The notes under the pieces were generated by a model. The model had not been told where the DNA came from and ran no database searches. It saw only the letters and a program-made list of their open reading frames with translations. The translations under genes and the position numbers were made by a program. This document shows, piece after piece, positions 34,303 to 46,139 of a stretch of 64,000 nt of DNA (position 1 is the first letter of the stretch; each line of letters opens with the position of its first letter). This DNA comes from Antitrichia curtipendula (lineage: Eukaryota > Streptophyta > Bryopsida > Hypnales > Leucodontaceae), in contig OX579637.1 in the NCBI GenBank assembly GCA_951230915.1, positions 4,960,001 to 5,024,000 on the forward strand. The letters run 5' to 3'.

Positions 34303-35747
34303 AATTCCAAAGAAGAGTAGGGAGGCTGCCTTAGTAAATTTGTATAGGGCAAACGAGGTTGACCCTTGATGGACTCCCCTGTTTGGATCTTTTTGATCAT
34401 CAGGAGATCTTCTGATCCTTTCTACGGGCCACGCCGCCATCGTGAGATCTCCTGATGAAATCTCCAACCACTTAGCGCAGTCAAGAGTTGTACTTCTATG
34501 TTTGAGTATGACTGCTTGTAGACACCATTTTCTTGCAGTTGTTGTCTGTGACATGTAATACCGTATGTCGGCACAATGAAAACATCTATTTCGATATGCT
34601 GCGGTTTAATCTCTGCATGCAACTTAGGATAATTTTGCTTATACCTGAAGTATGGCTTCGGCTTTCTCTGATGTGTTGCATTGCATGTGGTTCATGTTTG
34701 TATCAGATTGAAAGTGCAATGCTTGGATTATGCGTGCTTCAGTATTAATCTGTGTCTGCAATTTATTTCCTCTGACATTTAGTGAACAAGGGAATTCTGC
34801 TTTCATGGATTTCTTGGTCTTTAGTCTCAAGAAGTAGGCAACCAGGTAGAGACCATTTCTAGTAGTGAGAGAGACTCCATGTTCCTTTCACACAATCTAT
34901 TACTAATTCTGATGGAACAATATGCTTGCCATTATTCATCTGGAGTCAGATTGGCAATGTCTTAGTCTTTACACACTCCTCTATTTGCCTTCCTACAAAT
35001 TTCATCGGGGGATCTCCTGGTGTACCATTGGAGGTCAGCCATGATGTACATTTGCTGCAAAAGGGATTCTAGCTACGAACGCAGTCGTGGACCTCCGCGT
35101 AAATGAGTAGTTAATAATATACGGTGAGTATTGGCATTTAATCACAAACCATCACTTTGTTATAGATGATTACATTGCTTGACGATGTTAGTATTCTATC
35201 GGGGGATCTCACGTTGAAATCATGACAGTGGGTGTTTTCCCTAAGAGGAAATCTTCATTTGATATTTATGTAATCATCTTCTACTCTTTGAGACAATCTC
35301 TTACATCATGTCTTCTTGTGAATCATATACTGTTTTAGAGGACAGTAAGTATAGCACTCGCATTGTACCACAAGAGTTGAGATAGGGATTCATATGGGGG
35401 ATGGGAGCTATATTTGCTTCAAGCACTTTTCATCGGGAGATCTCTTGATACTTTTTGGGACGTCGTTCTACTGCTAATGAGATCCTCAAATATTGGATAC
35501 TTTGGTCGGATTTCTCTCAATCCAGTAGTGCAAACTTCTGCACAATAATTATCGAGCAATGTCTGAAGAATTCGAGTCATTTCTATACAGACAAAGCAGT
35601 TCATGCAGTAGTAACGACTGCAAAACTTGATGCATGCAAAACCATCATACATGGGGAAATCTCCTGATACAGAGGAAAACATCGGGAGATTTTGCCACTT
35701 CCTTAATTCTGGACTACCTCCAGTCCAAAAGTAGTTAAATAGGGCAT
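34303..35747. repeat. Right arm of the giant transposon
   Basis: Nearly identical, inverted, to 13,717-15,160. It starts within the last codons of the transposase gene and ends at the right terminus. Palindromes: 34,399-34,416, 34,439-34,456, 35,004-35,021, 35,198-35,215, 35,432-35,449, 35,651-35,668, plus a half-site at 35,682. The arm also contains CACTACTAGAAATGG (minus strand, 34,853-34,867), a CACTA-type end sequence. Confidence 0.85.
35722..35747 (-). repeat. Right terminal inverted repeat, copy A
   Basis: Reverse complement reads ATGCCCTATTTAACTACTTT then TGGACT, identical to the left terminus at 15,161-15,186. Confidence 0.9.
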
Positions 35748-36338
35748 TCTTCATTTTTATTTAAATATACCTACTATTACATGTTTCGACATTCTCCTTT
35801 TTGGATATGTTATATTATTTTACTTGCTTAATGTATGTCCAAAATAGATTTGGAAATGTAATGTGATTGAGAAAAAGGACAGTGGATATAACTACTCTTT
35901 AGTTTGTTAACCTATGAAGCACTTGTCACAATTTTGGATAGGGGGCTCGTTGGTTGTTACAACTTTCTTGCCTACAAAGCTCACTTAGCAATACCAAGTC
36001 ATGTATCTCTTTCAGTCACTCATATGATTTCAACGGGAATCGAACTCGGACCGCTTGAGGGAGATGAATAGCTTCTCACTACCAAACGTTCAGCTCATGA
36101 CTTGGTGTTCAATAATGGTTTTAGAATTCATTTATATGATCTTAAATGATAGTATAACCCAAACTTGATTGTATTTGGTGACAAAACTCTCATTTTAATG
36201 GAAATTACAATGTTATAATTAATAAATGTAGTGATTCTCAACCTGAATTGTCTACATTTATTATTTGGATTATCAACATGTAAATGGACAATATTATTTT
36301 TGAGAGGTTCCCACCCTCTCAAAATAATAAATATAACG
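35748..36338. other. AT-rich non-coding DNA
   Basis: No gene is seen between the transposon end and the RING-family relative. It does not match the sequence left of 13,717. Confidence 0.4.
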
Positions 36339-36645
36339 TTAAATCAATAATGGAGATTGCTGTGTCATTGGAAACATACCCCAATCCACCTTGCAGGCCA
36401 TCATGAGTTCATCATATACCATGGACACCACAGTGTAATTTATACCTTTTACTCCTTGCCTTGTCTCCAAAAAGGGCCTTCTACACCTCCTCCGACCAAT
36501 GGACAAAATGTTTGTTGTTGCAAGTCCATGGCTTACAGTAGTAATTCCGTGTGTGACTCGTGTGGCACTTCCGAGGCTGCAACTTGTCAATGTGGTACAT
36601 TTTAACATATTGCTTGCACATTCTAGAAGTCTAATATTCCGCTTC
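36339..36645 (-). pseudogene. Fragment of the RING-gene family, left half
   Basis: About 36,540-36,645 aligns with 4,580-4,690 (caacttgtc..tgtg.tacatttt.acatatt..ttgcacatt, then tctaatatt). The homology resumes beyond the 3.5-kb insertion at about 40,150. Only a degenerate remnant of the N-terminal coding part is left. Confidence 0.6.
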
Positions 36646-37090
36646 TGTCACAACACGGAAACCTAATTTTTGTATAGATAGGGTAGAATAGATGGAATAG
36701 ATAGAGAAATTTTAAATCTTTTTGTTTAAGAAATGGTAGTTGTCTTCTGAAAGAGCTTACGTTTAGAATAAGCCTTCATCCGGAAACTAGTTTCCGATCT
36801 GGTCAGGATAGGATTTCCGGAAATGAACCGGGACGCCGCCACCTACGGACTAGGGATCCGGCCTACAAGGCTAGGGGACGCGCCTCGGGAACGAAACCCT
36901 AATCCTGTTCCAATTCCGGGATCTGGCGGCGCTGTTTTGGCTATTTAAGGACCACCACTGGCCTTTCTCTCTTCACTTTTTGAGTTTCCAAACTCCTCCG
37001 CGCGTAGCTAGTTGAGAGAAAGTCTGGTGAGAGTGCGTTTACGGATAGAGAGAGGTGAGGCCGGATTAGAGTTTACTTGGTCGGATTCCA

Positions 37091-39054
37091 ATGGCGGAAA
37101 GTAGTAATCCACGAGCCGCAAGGGTGTTGGTCGTCGCCCGGATGGTCTGTCCGGCGATACCGAATGACCCAAAGATCCGTAAGGAGTTAGAGGAGGATCT
37201 GTGATGGATGGGATGCGTGGGACTCATAGAGAGGCCCTGGAATCTGAAGAGATGAGCTGATTCAGGAGCTGATTGACGGAACGGCGAATCAGTATGAGCT
37301 GATTGTGAGAGGGCAGAGGAAGGGATGGACAAAAGAAGTCTGGACAGAGGTATATCAATTCTGGAAGTTTGGGGATGGCCTGGCTTCAAGGACGGATAAG
37401 TTCGCGACGGGGAAATTCCGGAATCCGCCTAACGCTAAGGAGGGCTATGCGATCGCGGACTGCATCAATGAACGACACCGGCAAGTATTGGAATTTATGA
37501 TTCCGATACTCTATCCGGAAAAGCCGAGCCGGGTCACCGTGACAGTAGCCAACACCATCTTCGGAAGCATGGAGGAAAGGACGGTGCACTAGGGGAGGGT
37601 GATCGCAACAGTGGTCGCCAAATTAGCGGACCACGTCGCCAAGGCCAAGTACAGCCCGATCTGCCCCTACCTATTCCACCTGTACCATCACGGAGATGTA
37701 CTGACGCCGGACGAGACCCTCATCTACGAAACATGATGTGAAATCCTCAAGTACGTATTGATGAACAAGGTCCAGGAAGAGGCTCCGGTTTTGGAAGAGG
37801 AAGAGGAGGAAGTAGAGGAGGACCGGATCAGACGGAGAGGAACCAAGAGGAAGTCCACGTATCCGGGTTCGAGGGGGAAGCAACCTGAGGTGGATCCGGT
37901 GGAGCCAAGCCGAGTTCCGGATGAAGGGAGACCATCCGGAAAGGAGTTCTTCAACGTTAGAGACCAGTAGATGGTATAGGCGCAACTCCTACATGTAAAG
38001 ATGACCGCATTCATCCAAGAGGTTGCGGACGAACTGAAGGTTCCGCCCGAGGAAATTATTGATGAGATTCGGCAGAGGTCGGATTTGGATACAATCCGCC
38101 AGAAGGACGAGGAGATCCGGAGCCTGGAGAAGACCCGGGACGAGTTCCAAGCTTGAACCAGTTGGGCGGATCGAAGGGAAGTGTTCCTTGGCGAGACGGA
38201 ACGAGAAGGACGCCCTCAACATGGTCCGCAGCTTACAGTCCTTTGTCACCCAACCGGCAGATTTGGTGAACAAGGCGGCCCTCTACGACGTGCAATTGGT
38301 CACGGATGGGCACATCACCGGATCGAAGGTGGTAATGATCTTGATGGACTTCCAAACGAGGATGGAGAGGGTCTTGAAGGAGATGCAAGCGTTGGTGGCT
38401 CAGGTGGATCTGGAACAGGCGATGAATTTCTCGTCTTTTATGGATCTGTCTACCAATCCGTATCTTTAGACTCCGGTGAAGCATTTGGGCAAGAGCTCCA
38501 TCCGTTCGAAGCCGAAAGGTCTGGGATCGTTACTAAAGCCACACGAGATTCCGCAGAGGTGGTTGGCACAGCGGAGTCAGATCGCCACGAAGGTTCCGGC
38601 CCAACAACAGAATACTCCGGCTCAGACGAGAACACCAGTTCAGGCGGAAACCCCTGCACCAGTACAGATCGAAACTTCAGATTCCGTAAACCCAACGCAA
38701 TCGATACTGCAAAACAACCTCATTGAGCGGATGGGGGCGGTGGCCAATCCGGCCCGGACAAGCCCCCAAGATTTTGTTCATATGCAGAAGATGGATGCAC
38801 CGGAAGCCGAAGCACCGAGGGAGAGAGAAGCGCCCATCGACCTGGACGAGTTGAAGGATGTGAATGAGATCGTAGATTCGGACAAGGACGACTTCAAATC
38901 CGGATCCATGACGGAAACAAACGAAGACCTTCTGCCCCCTCCTAGGAAGATTCAGACCCGAGCGGCGGTCTGGTCGACTCCTGTCAAGCCCAATCCAAAG
39001 GAAGCTGCGAATCAATGCGGCGGCAGTTTGAAGAAGACACGCCGCGGGAAGTAG
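37091..39054 (+). pseudogene. Unrecognised gene carried inside the LTR-like insertion
   Basis: The region has GC-rich coding-like composition distinct from its surroundings. A TATA-like ctatttaag lies at about 36,941, followed by frames starting MAESSNPRAAR. Pieces: 37,305-37,592 (RKGWTKEVWTEVYQFWKF), then SPICPYLFHLYHHGDVL, an acidic stretch (EEEEEVEEDRIRRRGTKRK), a helical section, and a Pro/Gln-rich tail to a TAG at 39,054. Stops and frame changes are frequent. It resembles no reverse transcriptase, integrase or gag zinc knuckle that I recognise, so its identity is open. It could be a gag-like or accessory protein. Confidence 0.4.
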
Positions 39055-40144
39055 ATAGGAAGGATAGTTATGTTCTGAATTTTTTTTAGTTTCCGGAACG
39101 GATTTTCCGTATGTAGGCCCGTTTCCGGATTTTCAGGGATAATTTCTGGCGTGCCGGATATCTCAGATGCATCAGCGGTTGGTCACCAGGATTTTTGGCC
39201 CCCTTTTTCCTTTTTCCTTTTAGTTTTAAATGATGAGCAGGTCTGTTGCTCATTCATTCCATCCTTATGCAATTTCAATTTTCATTTCACCTTCCTTACT
39301 TTGATCCGAGCCACTTAGTGGACTTTCCATGCTCTAAGTAATGTTTGGAGGACTTGGGCGGTGTGTTTGTGTGCTTTGTGAGTTGTGAGGAACCGGGAAG
39401 GAGGAATCTGGATTCCATGATTGTTTGGAGTAAGACAGTAAAAGAAGATCTGTGACGGAGCTAGGTCGGATCTGTAGGACATGCGCATTTAGAATCTTTA
39501 AACTACTGGAACGGTAATCCGATTGGAGTGGTGAGGGTGAGGTTCTGAAACTAGAAGTGGTTCCGTGCGGAGTTAAGCGGCTGCTAAGGGGAAAACCCGT
39601 GCTTACCGGAAGATCTGCCAACTGCAATTTTAGACCAATTCCTTTTAAACTTCTTTTTGTATTGAATCCAGATAGTTATGTATCTGTCGTTGTAGTGGAG
39701 AGGAGAGATCGGATTCTGCGTGACCTGCTTCCCGGATAGGCCATCCGGAAAGTCGTGAGGAGACAGAAACCTACTTTGTTGCAACATTTAGATCTGTTGA
39801 GTGTCTTGGGTTGTTTTGTAGGTGTTAGAGTGTGTGATTGATAAGTAGTGGAGTCCCTGTCCCTTTAAAGAGTAAAAGCGGACCCCCTGAAGGTAAAACA
39901 AGGGTATAACAAACCGATGAGTGATTGTATCCGGATTCCGGAAGAGGACGGATCCGGATCAAAATCCGAAAAGAAGTAAGTTCCAGAAGAGGGAAAAGAT
40001 TTTGGGTTCCCTTGGGGTGTTTTAGAGATAATCCGAATAAATTCAAACTCATAGCAACATAGTAGAGTCCCTGGGACAATTTTCCGTGTCATCCAACCAC
40101 AATTGTGTGTTAAAGGTGCTTACCTCTAGATTACGCATACAACA
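39055..40144. other. 3' non-coding part of the LTR-like insertion
   Basis: No coding sequence is recognised. It is rich in ttccgg/ccggaa words like the 5' part of the same insertion (36,780-36,850). Confidence 0.5.
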
Positions 40145-40149
40145 GCTTC

Positions 40150-40320
40150 TTCTATCTCCTAACCACTTAATGCTTTGATATTAGGATCATCTAAAATCTC
40201 AAAGTGAAGACCATGTGTGGCCCCCTTTGTTTTGGCCTTCCCTTTGTTTTGGCCTTCCCTTTCTTTTCACCTCCTGAAGTCATTTCATCACCACGCGCAG
40301 CACCTGAACCACTTATGATT
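40150..40320 (-). pseudogene. Fragment of the RING-gene family, right half
   Basis: The reverse complement encodes a run resembling GLHFEILDD, matching HELHFDILDD of the gene at 4,552-4,851, and upstream K/R-rich residues. A short tandem repeat (cctttgttttggcctt) is present. It is continuous with 36,540-36,645 before the insertion. Confidence 0.65.
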
Positions 40321-41297
40321 GCCAGTTGGTATTTAAAATTATAATTCTTGCATAATTGAATTTACTATTCATTTATTTTTTTCTATGATTTTGATTCCAA
40401 AATCAAATTATCTAACCTTTCTGAAGCTAAAAGAGGAAATACCATCCTATCAATTACAAAATACACTAGGATAATCTGTAATTTTCACCACAAATGAAGG
40501 ATAGAATAAAAATAATAGTTTGATAATTTAAATTTGAGCTCCATTTCAGTGAATCTATGTATGACATAAAAACAACCGTAGTCTGTTATTTTGAGACAAA
40601 CACATAGAGGTTTCTATTTCAATAACTCTTTTCAAGTTTTGAAATTTCTGAAATTTTGGATATGGAATTGAAAACAACATTTGTTTGCCTCAAGGTTGTC
40701 ATAACGAATTGGTCAGGGTTAGTAGATGGGATGGACAGACAGGCGAACCAGACCGGACGTCTGGACGGTCTGGATGGCTTTCATTTTGTAAGCCGTGGAA
40801 TTTTTCTGAATGACACATTACTTTGTGGTGTATCATAACGCTAGAACCAAGGCGCGGACATTGAGGTCGGATGGAGACGCTAATGTGTGGGCGCGGATGT
40901 TACCTGACTGGTTGTTGACAATGTGTGCGGTTTTACATAGTGTAGAGGGTTAAATGAATTTTTTTTAATGTGCTCTATAGAGAGAGGAGTTTAGGATGCA
41001 ACGATCTGAAATTGATGTAATTTGGTAAAAAAATTGCATTCTTCATTCAGCTCATTGTGGCTCTGATATTAAATAGGATTAGTATATAATATCTCCTACA
41101 TAGCTGCACTCACCAATGTCTTCAACATGCATGACAAATACAAAAATATTACAAACATATTCATAGACTCAAATGTTTATGATAACCAAAAATGTTTTTG
41201 ATATCCATGCATTGCAGAGTATAATAACAATACAATGAATCTATACTTCCAAAGTACGACCACTTTTTCACTAGTTATGTAAGAAATTCCTCAATTA
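40321..41297. other. Non-coding DNA with a possible hAT left end
   Basis: Mostly AT-rich. At about 40,725 CAGGGTTAG begins a GGAC-rich patch (accggacgtctggacggtctgg), like the ends of the hAT-type MITE in this window. It may be the left end of the hAT element that follows, but its partner end was not found. Confidence 0.4.
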
Positions 41298-44200
41298 TTG
41301 AAACGACTTGATCTGCAGACTTCTTGGGTCCATGGACTTGCTAAATTAGCATCTGAAATGACAACATCATCATCTGTTGGTGCCTCATCACAGTCAGGAT
41401 CATCCTCATCATTGGCACCTTCACTGTTGTCATATTCAATTTCTCCATTGCCACCGTCTATGGTCCAATGGCCCTCAACTTCCGAATTTTCATTTTGAAG
41501 CTCGACAATTGTTTGACCATGCTTACGCTTGCGCTTAAATCTCCTGTGTCGCTATGCTCTAGGGTCCACTACGTCAAAATTTATAGTTGGGCCACTTTGA
41601 ACTTGAAGAACAACAAACGTTGGGGTTGACAAACTGGGTCTCAGTACGTATGTATTCATGAATGGTTCTATCACCACGTTTGTGTCTCTTGCCCTTACTC
41701 CAAGGAGAGGATGTTTAGCAGGCCTCGACAATGATGCTTTGCCAATATGTTGGCCTCTAGTCCCTCCACGGCCTCCAGTCCTTCCATAGCCTTGCTGATA
41801 CTAACCCATTGCATGATGAACGGGGGGTTGAGGGGCTATAGGGGGTCTACCACCAGTAGTTCCATGTGAAATGCTCTGAGGTGTCACTTCAACATTCCCC
41901 ACGGAGCCTAATCCTTTTTGAAAAGATCTACAGGTGGCATTTGAAGTTGCAAGAGAAGATGGGTTAAGGGAACGTGGCGCCGATGTATTCTGGTCAAGAC
42001 CAACACTATGCCTCGCAACTTGTGCGGGTACACGGACAAGGTCTTTTGGTGGTTCAATAAATGCAAAAATGTTGTTGGGATCTATACGTTCTGGGTTAAA
42101 ACGCCTTGCCACATTACCAACCGTTTGATTTTTTGCAATAGGGCGTGCCATTCTTGTATTTCCAATGTTTGTATTGTGGTGTCCTTGGATGATTCTATTG
42201 CTACCAACTGATACACCACTCCCCTAGGCCCAATATTGCCATCATGATTGTTAATAGATCCTTCAAAATTTGGAATTGCATTGCTCCCCATGTTTCCTTC
42301 GCCATTTTCATTTCCACCATCATTTCCTGGAGGGGGGTTGTTGTCATTGTCGTTGTTGTCAGGGGGGAGATCATCATCATCAAAGTTAGCCGCATTTGGA
42401 TTGTCGCTCTCTGAAGAAGATGACAAAGGTTGGACTTCAACATTGCCTTCATTTTGGAAAAGAGGAGGCGAAGGGCTACTGCAAGGATTAGGACCCCAAC
42501 GGCCATCAAGGATTTCCTCTTTTACATCGTCAACAACTCTGTAGTAGTTTCTCGCTTCCTCAAGGTGATCTGCACCCTGCCTCTAAAGATCTGGATTTGG
42601 TTGATACTCTTGAGGTGCTTAGTTGGCTTCCATATCAACTTCTTCTTCTTCCTCTGCTTGCATCGTGTCAAATGCACAATTTTGTTCATCCAAGAGGATA
42701 TTTGCAATATACCAATGGACTAGATTGGCTCCTGGTCTTTGCTGAAGTACACGGCTATTGGTAAAAATATATACCAATGACTCTGCCTTTGCTGGGGCTA
42801 ACTGATTTTGGACTTTATTGTGAATAAAGGAATATATACTCCAATTCCGTTCATAAGAGCATGCCGAATATATTAGAAATAGAATACGCACGGCAATTTT
42901 AGAAAGTGCTTGATCTCCAACCTCGTGCTACCATTGGTGGGGAAGCATTTGTATTAGACGGATGTTAGGTGTCTCAGCAGCACTATATGGTCCAGTGCCC
43001 TCCTCGAATTGTGTTAATTCTGCCAACACGTCATCAAACCTTACACCCACTATAGCTTCCAATTTGTGGATGATCCGGTACAATGCACAAAGGGCAATTC
43101 CGTCCGCCCTAAGCGCCACGTTATCCAAGAAGTATGGATTTAAAAGAGCCCTGGCATAGTGAATGTCAGTAAAAACCATGTCCCATCTTGCATTGAAAGT
43201 CATCTCCAAAACATCTACTATGTCAGCTTGTAGGCTGAAAGGTGGTTCTCTTAAAGAATACACGTGCGCTTGCAAATTGTGCATTACGAGCCACGCCCGA
43301 TCCATGGCTGGTTCTCGTCCATCAAACACATGCAACGCCTTCAACACGTCTTTAGTCATGTGCACTTAGTTCACTCATCGTTACTAGAAGGCCACATCTT
43401 TGATGGTTGTCACCACATTACGTAAAGCAATAGCTGCTTGCACTCCATTTTGTTCATTCTGTAGGGTATCAAAGTAATTTAGAACAAGCGCATGGTCTTT
43501 CAACCTCTCCAATATTCCTCTGAGTCTCACCAGTTGATACAATTTGAGGAAATTACAAGCAAAGCGGGGTTCACTGGACACTACAAGTTGCAGGTTTGGA
43601 GTCAACTCGCAAAAAATAGACATGGTCGCATGATGGTTCCGAATGTATTGGCACAATCATTTTGCCCTCTCAATTAAATCTTGAAATTCTTCTACTTTGG
43701 TCCAATCTTCCAAGAGGAGATCCAATGCATGTGCCATGCAGCCTTGCTTGAAAATGTGCGGCTATGTTAGAACAATATTGTTCAATGCCCAAGCATGTTT
43801 GCTGCATTATCTATACAAAGTTGCGTCACATATTTAGGACCCACCTTCTCAATGTATACTTTCTACATTCCGCTATGTAGCCCATGGATTTATTTTGCCA
43901 GATAGTGTCAATGGACCCCCAAAATACATCACTAGTGGGGCATGACATCATTACATTCATGAGGGGCTTTTGATTGACATCATCCCAACCATCGGTGCAA
44001 ATTGACACCCCATATACTTGACTACAAAACCAACTTTGACTTCAACCTGCTTCTCAATTTTCAACCTCTTGGGTTCAATCAAATTAGTCCTCAACTGATG
44101 ATAAGAAGGTGGATTGTATTCAAACCTTGCCACGGAGATTGCCCTCACCCCCTCAATGAAGGTTGCATTCCTTGCCATAGTAAATGACACATTTGCCTCA

Positions 44201-44560
44201 TAGAAAAAACTTACCCACTTCTCATCCAACTCTTTTCTCTTTGCAATATTGAAGGCATCTAACATGCGTTGCTAACGTAATCGCCCAAATCTTGTGGAAT
44301 TCGATGCAGTGAAACTATTGGACATGTGTAAAGGGTCATTCCCTTCAGAGAGGTTAGCCTTTTCTTCCAAGCCCAATCCATCACTTCATTCTAAGCGAAT
44401 TGGCTTGAACTTGCAATTGGAGCTGCTCTTGATGGACCACTTGGAACCGATTCTCCTTCATACATGTTCTTGGGATTCATTTGTTGCGGGATAAAGTTTG
44501 CACAATTGGCAAATCTATGTTGCACCGGCAGGGGCAAACTACAACAAATTGACCTCTACG
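41298..44560 (-). pseudogene. hAT transposase, DUF659 type
   Basis: Right to left: a Cys-rich BED-like start near 44,480-44,560 (VCPCRCN); 43,957-44,265 gives the DUF659 region (ANVSFTMARNATFIEGV, then YNPPSYHQLRTNL); 43,384-43,656 and 42,928-43,365 give the middle, including AWLVMHNLQAHVYSL; 42,619-42,891 gives the hAT C-terminal dimerisation block (CSYERNWSIYSFIHNKVQNQLAPAKAESLVY). After that, 42,426-41,298 continues as a low-complexity Asn/Asp and basic/acidic tail. Frames shift several times and stops interrupt it, so it is inactive. hAT transposases move elements with 8-bp target duplications, as seen for the MITE at 54,898. Confidence 0.85.
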
Positions 44561-45897
44561 ACTTAGTGCCATATCTAAAGTAAGCAAAATCGTACTCACG
44601 TTTGAACTTTATCTCGCAACAAATGAATAAAGTTTTGTCCACAGGATAAGGTGCTAGTAACAACGTTAGTGCTAGTCCACTACTTGAATTGATTTTGACA
44701 TCACCTCAGCAGCAAACCAAGATCATCTGCCATCCAAATAGACTCATAAGGAGCTCAAAATGAATTGAAGTCTAAGAAAAAGAGGCCAAGATGACAAATG
44801 TGGGGAGTGTTGGCCCTACCTACTGTTTATATACTGAGGGCATGTAGGGGCGGGAATCGCTTAGACAAGGGCGGGGCCATCATCTGTAGGTGCGGACTTC
44901 AAGGCTGGACGTGAGGAGTGACAATTCACCAAGGATGAGGAACTTGAGGGCACGCACATGAATCAGAAACGTCAGGCACGGACGAAAGGTCAGGACACGT
45001 GCGTCAAGTTAGGGTGCAGACAGCATGTCAAGGCATGGACAATAGGTCAATGTGCATCAAGTCAAGGCACAGACAGCTGGGCGTGGATGTCAGTTATACA
45101 GCAAAGTAGGCAGGCATTTCAAATGCACTTGGGCATGGGATTCTTGCTTTCTATGGAGAGGGGGAACCATTAATTGCAGTCGTCTCTTATTTTCAATTTG
45201 GAGAATATCTTCAAGTATATGAAAGTCATATGCCTAAATTAAGAGCTCAACCAATTAGGTTTGCAAGAGACCTTATGGAACAACATGTCCCCTTTCTTAT
45301 GGCGGAACTTCTCATTCTTTACTTCCTCAAATACTTGAGACCTAATTTGACCAAAAAAAACAAAAAAAAATGGGAAGTTTAATCCTTAAAAAAATATTGA
45401 ATGATGGAAACTTGGGCTACAAAATTCTTTGCTGATCATATTTTTCCTCCAATAGAGCAAATGGTTATTTTTTGTAAAGGCTTTGTTTGTATAATTTTGC
45501 TTATCTTGGATTCATGTTGAAAGGTGAATTTTAGTGGATACTTGCTACAAGGGATTCTTTTCTAATTCAAATTACAAGTTATATTTTTTTGAATTCATGT
45601 TCAAGGGTGAATTTTGGGAGATAGTTGCTACAAGAGAACAATGGTGCTAGATTGTGAGCCTGCAAGCACAAGCCTACGAGTGTTGAGCAAGGATTATGCG
45701 AGCAATGAATTTTAAATTAGAAAAATCTTTAAAAATGTCAGTAATATCTCTAAAAATAGATAACATTTTATTAATTTTTCAAAAGTACTATTTTTAGTTA
45801 ACCATACCACCTATTACCAAAGAACAACAAATGTGGACCGATTACCGTGGAAACTGGGATTGTGAACCTATAACCGTGCTAATGTACAATTTGTTTA
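44561..45897. other. Non-coding DNA, GGAC-rich patch then AT-rich
   Basis: 44,840-45,110 is rich in ggcgcggac, gtcaaggc and gcacggac words, perhaps the subterminal region of the hAT element. The rest is AT-rich without genes. Confidence 0.4.
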
Positions 45898-46139
45898 CAC
45901 TACTAGAAAAAAAAATGATGAAAACAATAGAAAATCAACAGAAGAGTGTTGTTTCTTTCTATTGATTTGGTCGCGTTGTTTTGGGCATTTTTTTACAAAA
46001 GTTTGTTGTTTGAGTTCTGTTGATTCGAGCACTTGCCGTTTGACTATGAGTTGACTATATTAGCCACGTCAGCATGGAAAAAATGACATCTGCTTTGACG
46101 TGGCAAAGTGTGCATGGAATTTCATCCATTTTTTTGTTA

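Larger units (their letters stand above)
30881..34369 (+). pseudogene. DUF7869-like transposase of the giant element
   Basis: Start MVSTRHSNAG at 30,881, stop TGA at 34,367-34,369. One GT..AG intron is clear (32,162-32,328, phase 0). Features in order: Cys-rich CCNRLCCQHF; KYYLKAFEDRREYG; GMEVCATAWYIIHGIPKSTY; a second Cys pair KCSTCDQL; IIHDKMDTAKTALP; LNLQLDNSAKDNKNQY; VGFLLVGHTHEDIDAYFS. The last two resemble the Asp-rich core of DUF7869-type proteins found in many plant, algal and oomycete genomes, probably an RNase H-like transposase (inference). The copy is dead: in-frame TAGs at 31,364, 32,012, 32,599 and 33,563; TGAs near 32,879 and at 33,614; a 109-bp duplication; frameshifts near 33,640 and 34,060-34,110. 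Its 3' end lies in the right arm. Confidence 0.75.
15161..35747. mobile_element. Giant DNA transposon (copy A), 20.6 kb
   Basis: The left terminus at 15,161 (ATGCCCTATTTAACTACTTT then TGGACT) is repeated inverted at the right terminus ending at 35,747, giving 26-bp perfect terminal inverted repeats. The same left terminus starts a second copy at 53,178, which is colinear with 15,161 to about 31,160, so the boundaries rest on two independent copies. Contents: a membrane-protein gene (minus), a long ParB-like/NIF-like gene (minus), AT-rich spacer, a small ORF, and a DUF7869-like transposase gene (plus) near the right end. About 40 copies of an 18-bp palindrome are spread through it. All genes here are damaged or unproven. 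I could not recognise the superfamily from the termini and see no clear target duplication. Confidence 0.85.
36646..40144. mobile_element. 3.5-kb TG..CA insertion, LTR-like
   Basis: It begins TGTCACAACACGG and ends CATACAACA, flanked by a 5-bp direct repeat GCTTC (36,641-36,645 and 40,145-40,149). It splits a sequence that is continuous in the relative at about 4,690. TG..CA ends with a 5-bp duplication are the marks of an LTR or LTR retrotransposon. No internal long direct repeat was seen, so it may be a large solo LTR or a non-autonomous element. Short inverted ACACGGAAA occurs just inside both ends. Confidence 0.65.

Noticed and set aside
13716..35748. Target-site duplication around the 22-kb inverted block
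   Set aside because: Flanks ggcactt and tcttcat share no convincing direct repeat; none is claimed.
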